Below are positions 63,969 through 64,000 of a stretch of 64,000 nt of DNA, piece by piece. A program made the translations under genes and the position numbers. Source of the stretch: CAVRAZ01 sp963719135 (GTDB lineage Bacteria > Pseudomonadota > Gammaproteobacteria > DSM-19610). The notes below the pieces were generated by a model. It worked only from the letters and a program-made list of their open reading frames with translations, ran no database searches and had not been told where the DNA came from. The first letter of the stretch is position 1; every line of letters starts with the position of its first letter. The stretch covers positions 510,036 through 574,035 of the forward strand of contig CAVRAZ010000002.1 of assembly GCA_963719135.1 (NCBI GenBank). The letters are read 5' to 3'.

Positions 63969-64000
63969 GGGAGGGGCTCGGTCAGGTATCCTGACCGCCC

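Larger units (their letters stand above)
60260..64000 (+). mobile_element. Outer group II intron (class C type), interrupted; 3' end beyond the window
   Basis: The intron starts with GTGCGCCCAGCATGGGCGC at 60260, a typical group II 5' end. It carries its RT gene in the domain IV position and ends with domain V (about 63934-63968) and the hairpin of domain VI (GGTCAGG-TATC-CTGACC). The domain V base triad at the G-U wobble reads CGC, as in IIC introns. The last few bases of the intron lie outside the window. Its RT gene is split by a second intron at about 61442-63357. Confidence 0.85.

Overview
The window comes from a GC-rich proteobacterial chromosome, most likely a gammaproteobacterium. The basis is the MoxR/Bat locus, EmrAB-type pump, GlgB/GlgX pair, sigma-54 activator, FNR-like box and gammaproteobacterial-type dispersed repeats. 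No rRNA or tRNA was seen, so the taxon is an inference from gene content.

Layout. 0.2-9.1 kb: a MoxR / DUF58 / BatA / BatB-TPR / BatD operon with an unrelated FAD monooxygenase between moxR and DUF58. 9.4-22.1 kb: signalling, with a decayed PAS/GAF/GGDEF/EAL gene, a large GAF-PAS histidine kinase, two response regulators (HDOD output and a degenerate HD-GYP output), and a separate sigma-54 response regulator/kinase pair. 22.3-27.6 kb: a YfdX-like exported protein, a zwf truncated at its 3' end behind a good -24/-12 promoter match, and an orphan hypF with two single-base frameshifts. 28.0-31.4 kb: a visibly lower-GC island. It holds a NYN/PIN-like nuclease gene built as an integron cassette with a well-formed attC site, then a two-gene CBASS anti-phage system (patatin effector plus CD-NTase), cut off by an IS3-family remnant. 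31.5-43.2 kb: a ferritin-like gene, then a 12-gene leftward operon. It joins all accessory Mrp antiporter subunits to Complex I-like B, C, D and H subunits, a two-in-one antiporter polypeptide, and a NuoI-GltD fusion able to accept electrons from NAD(P)H. A perfect FNR-type palindrome lies upstream. 43.4-46.7 kb: frameshifted hypothetical genes, an Lrp/AsnC regulator and a glycine-rich RRM protein. 46.7-51.0 kb: glgB-glgX. 51.6-58.8 kb: a ParA-like ATPase, a frameshifted alpha/beta hydrolase, a pirin, an EmrA/EmrB-type pump, UspA, a broken ankyrin gene and a small unknown gene. 59.4-64.0 kb: a CsgG-like lipoprotein, its terminator, and a group II intron directly after the terminator. The reverse transcriptase of that intron is split at its YADD motif by a second, different group II intron: a twintron.

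The most unusual objects are the Mrp-Nuo hybrid complex with an NAD(P)H module, the integron-borne CBASS island, and the twintron. Single-base indels break at least six otherwise well-conserved genes, several in homopolymers. Sequencing error must therefore be excluded before any of these is called a pseudogene.
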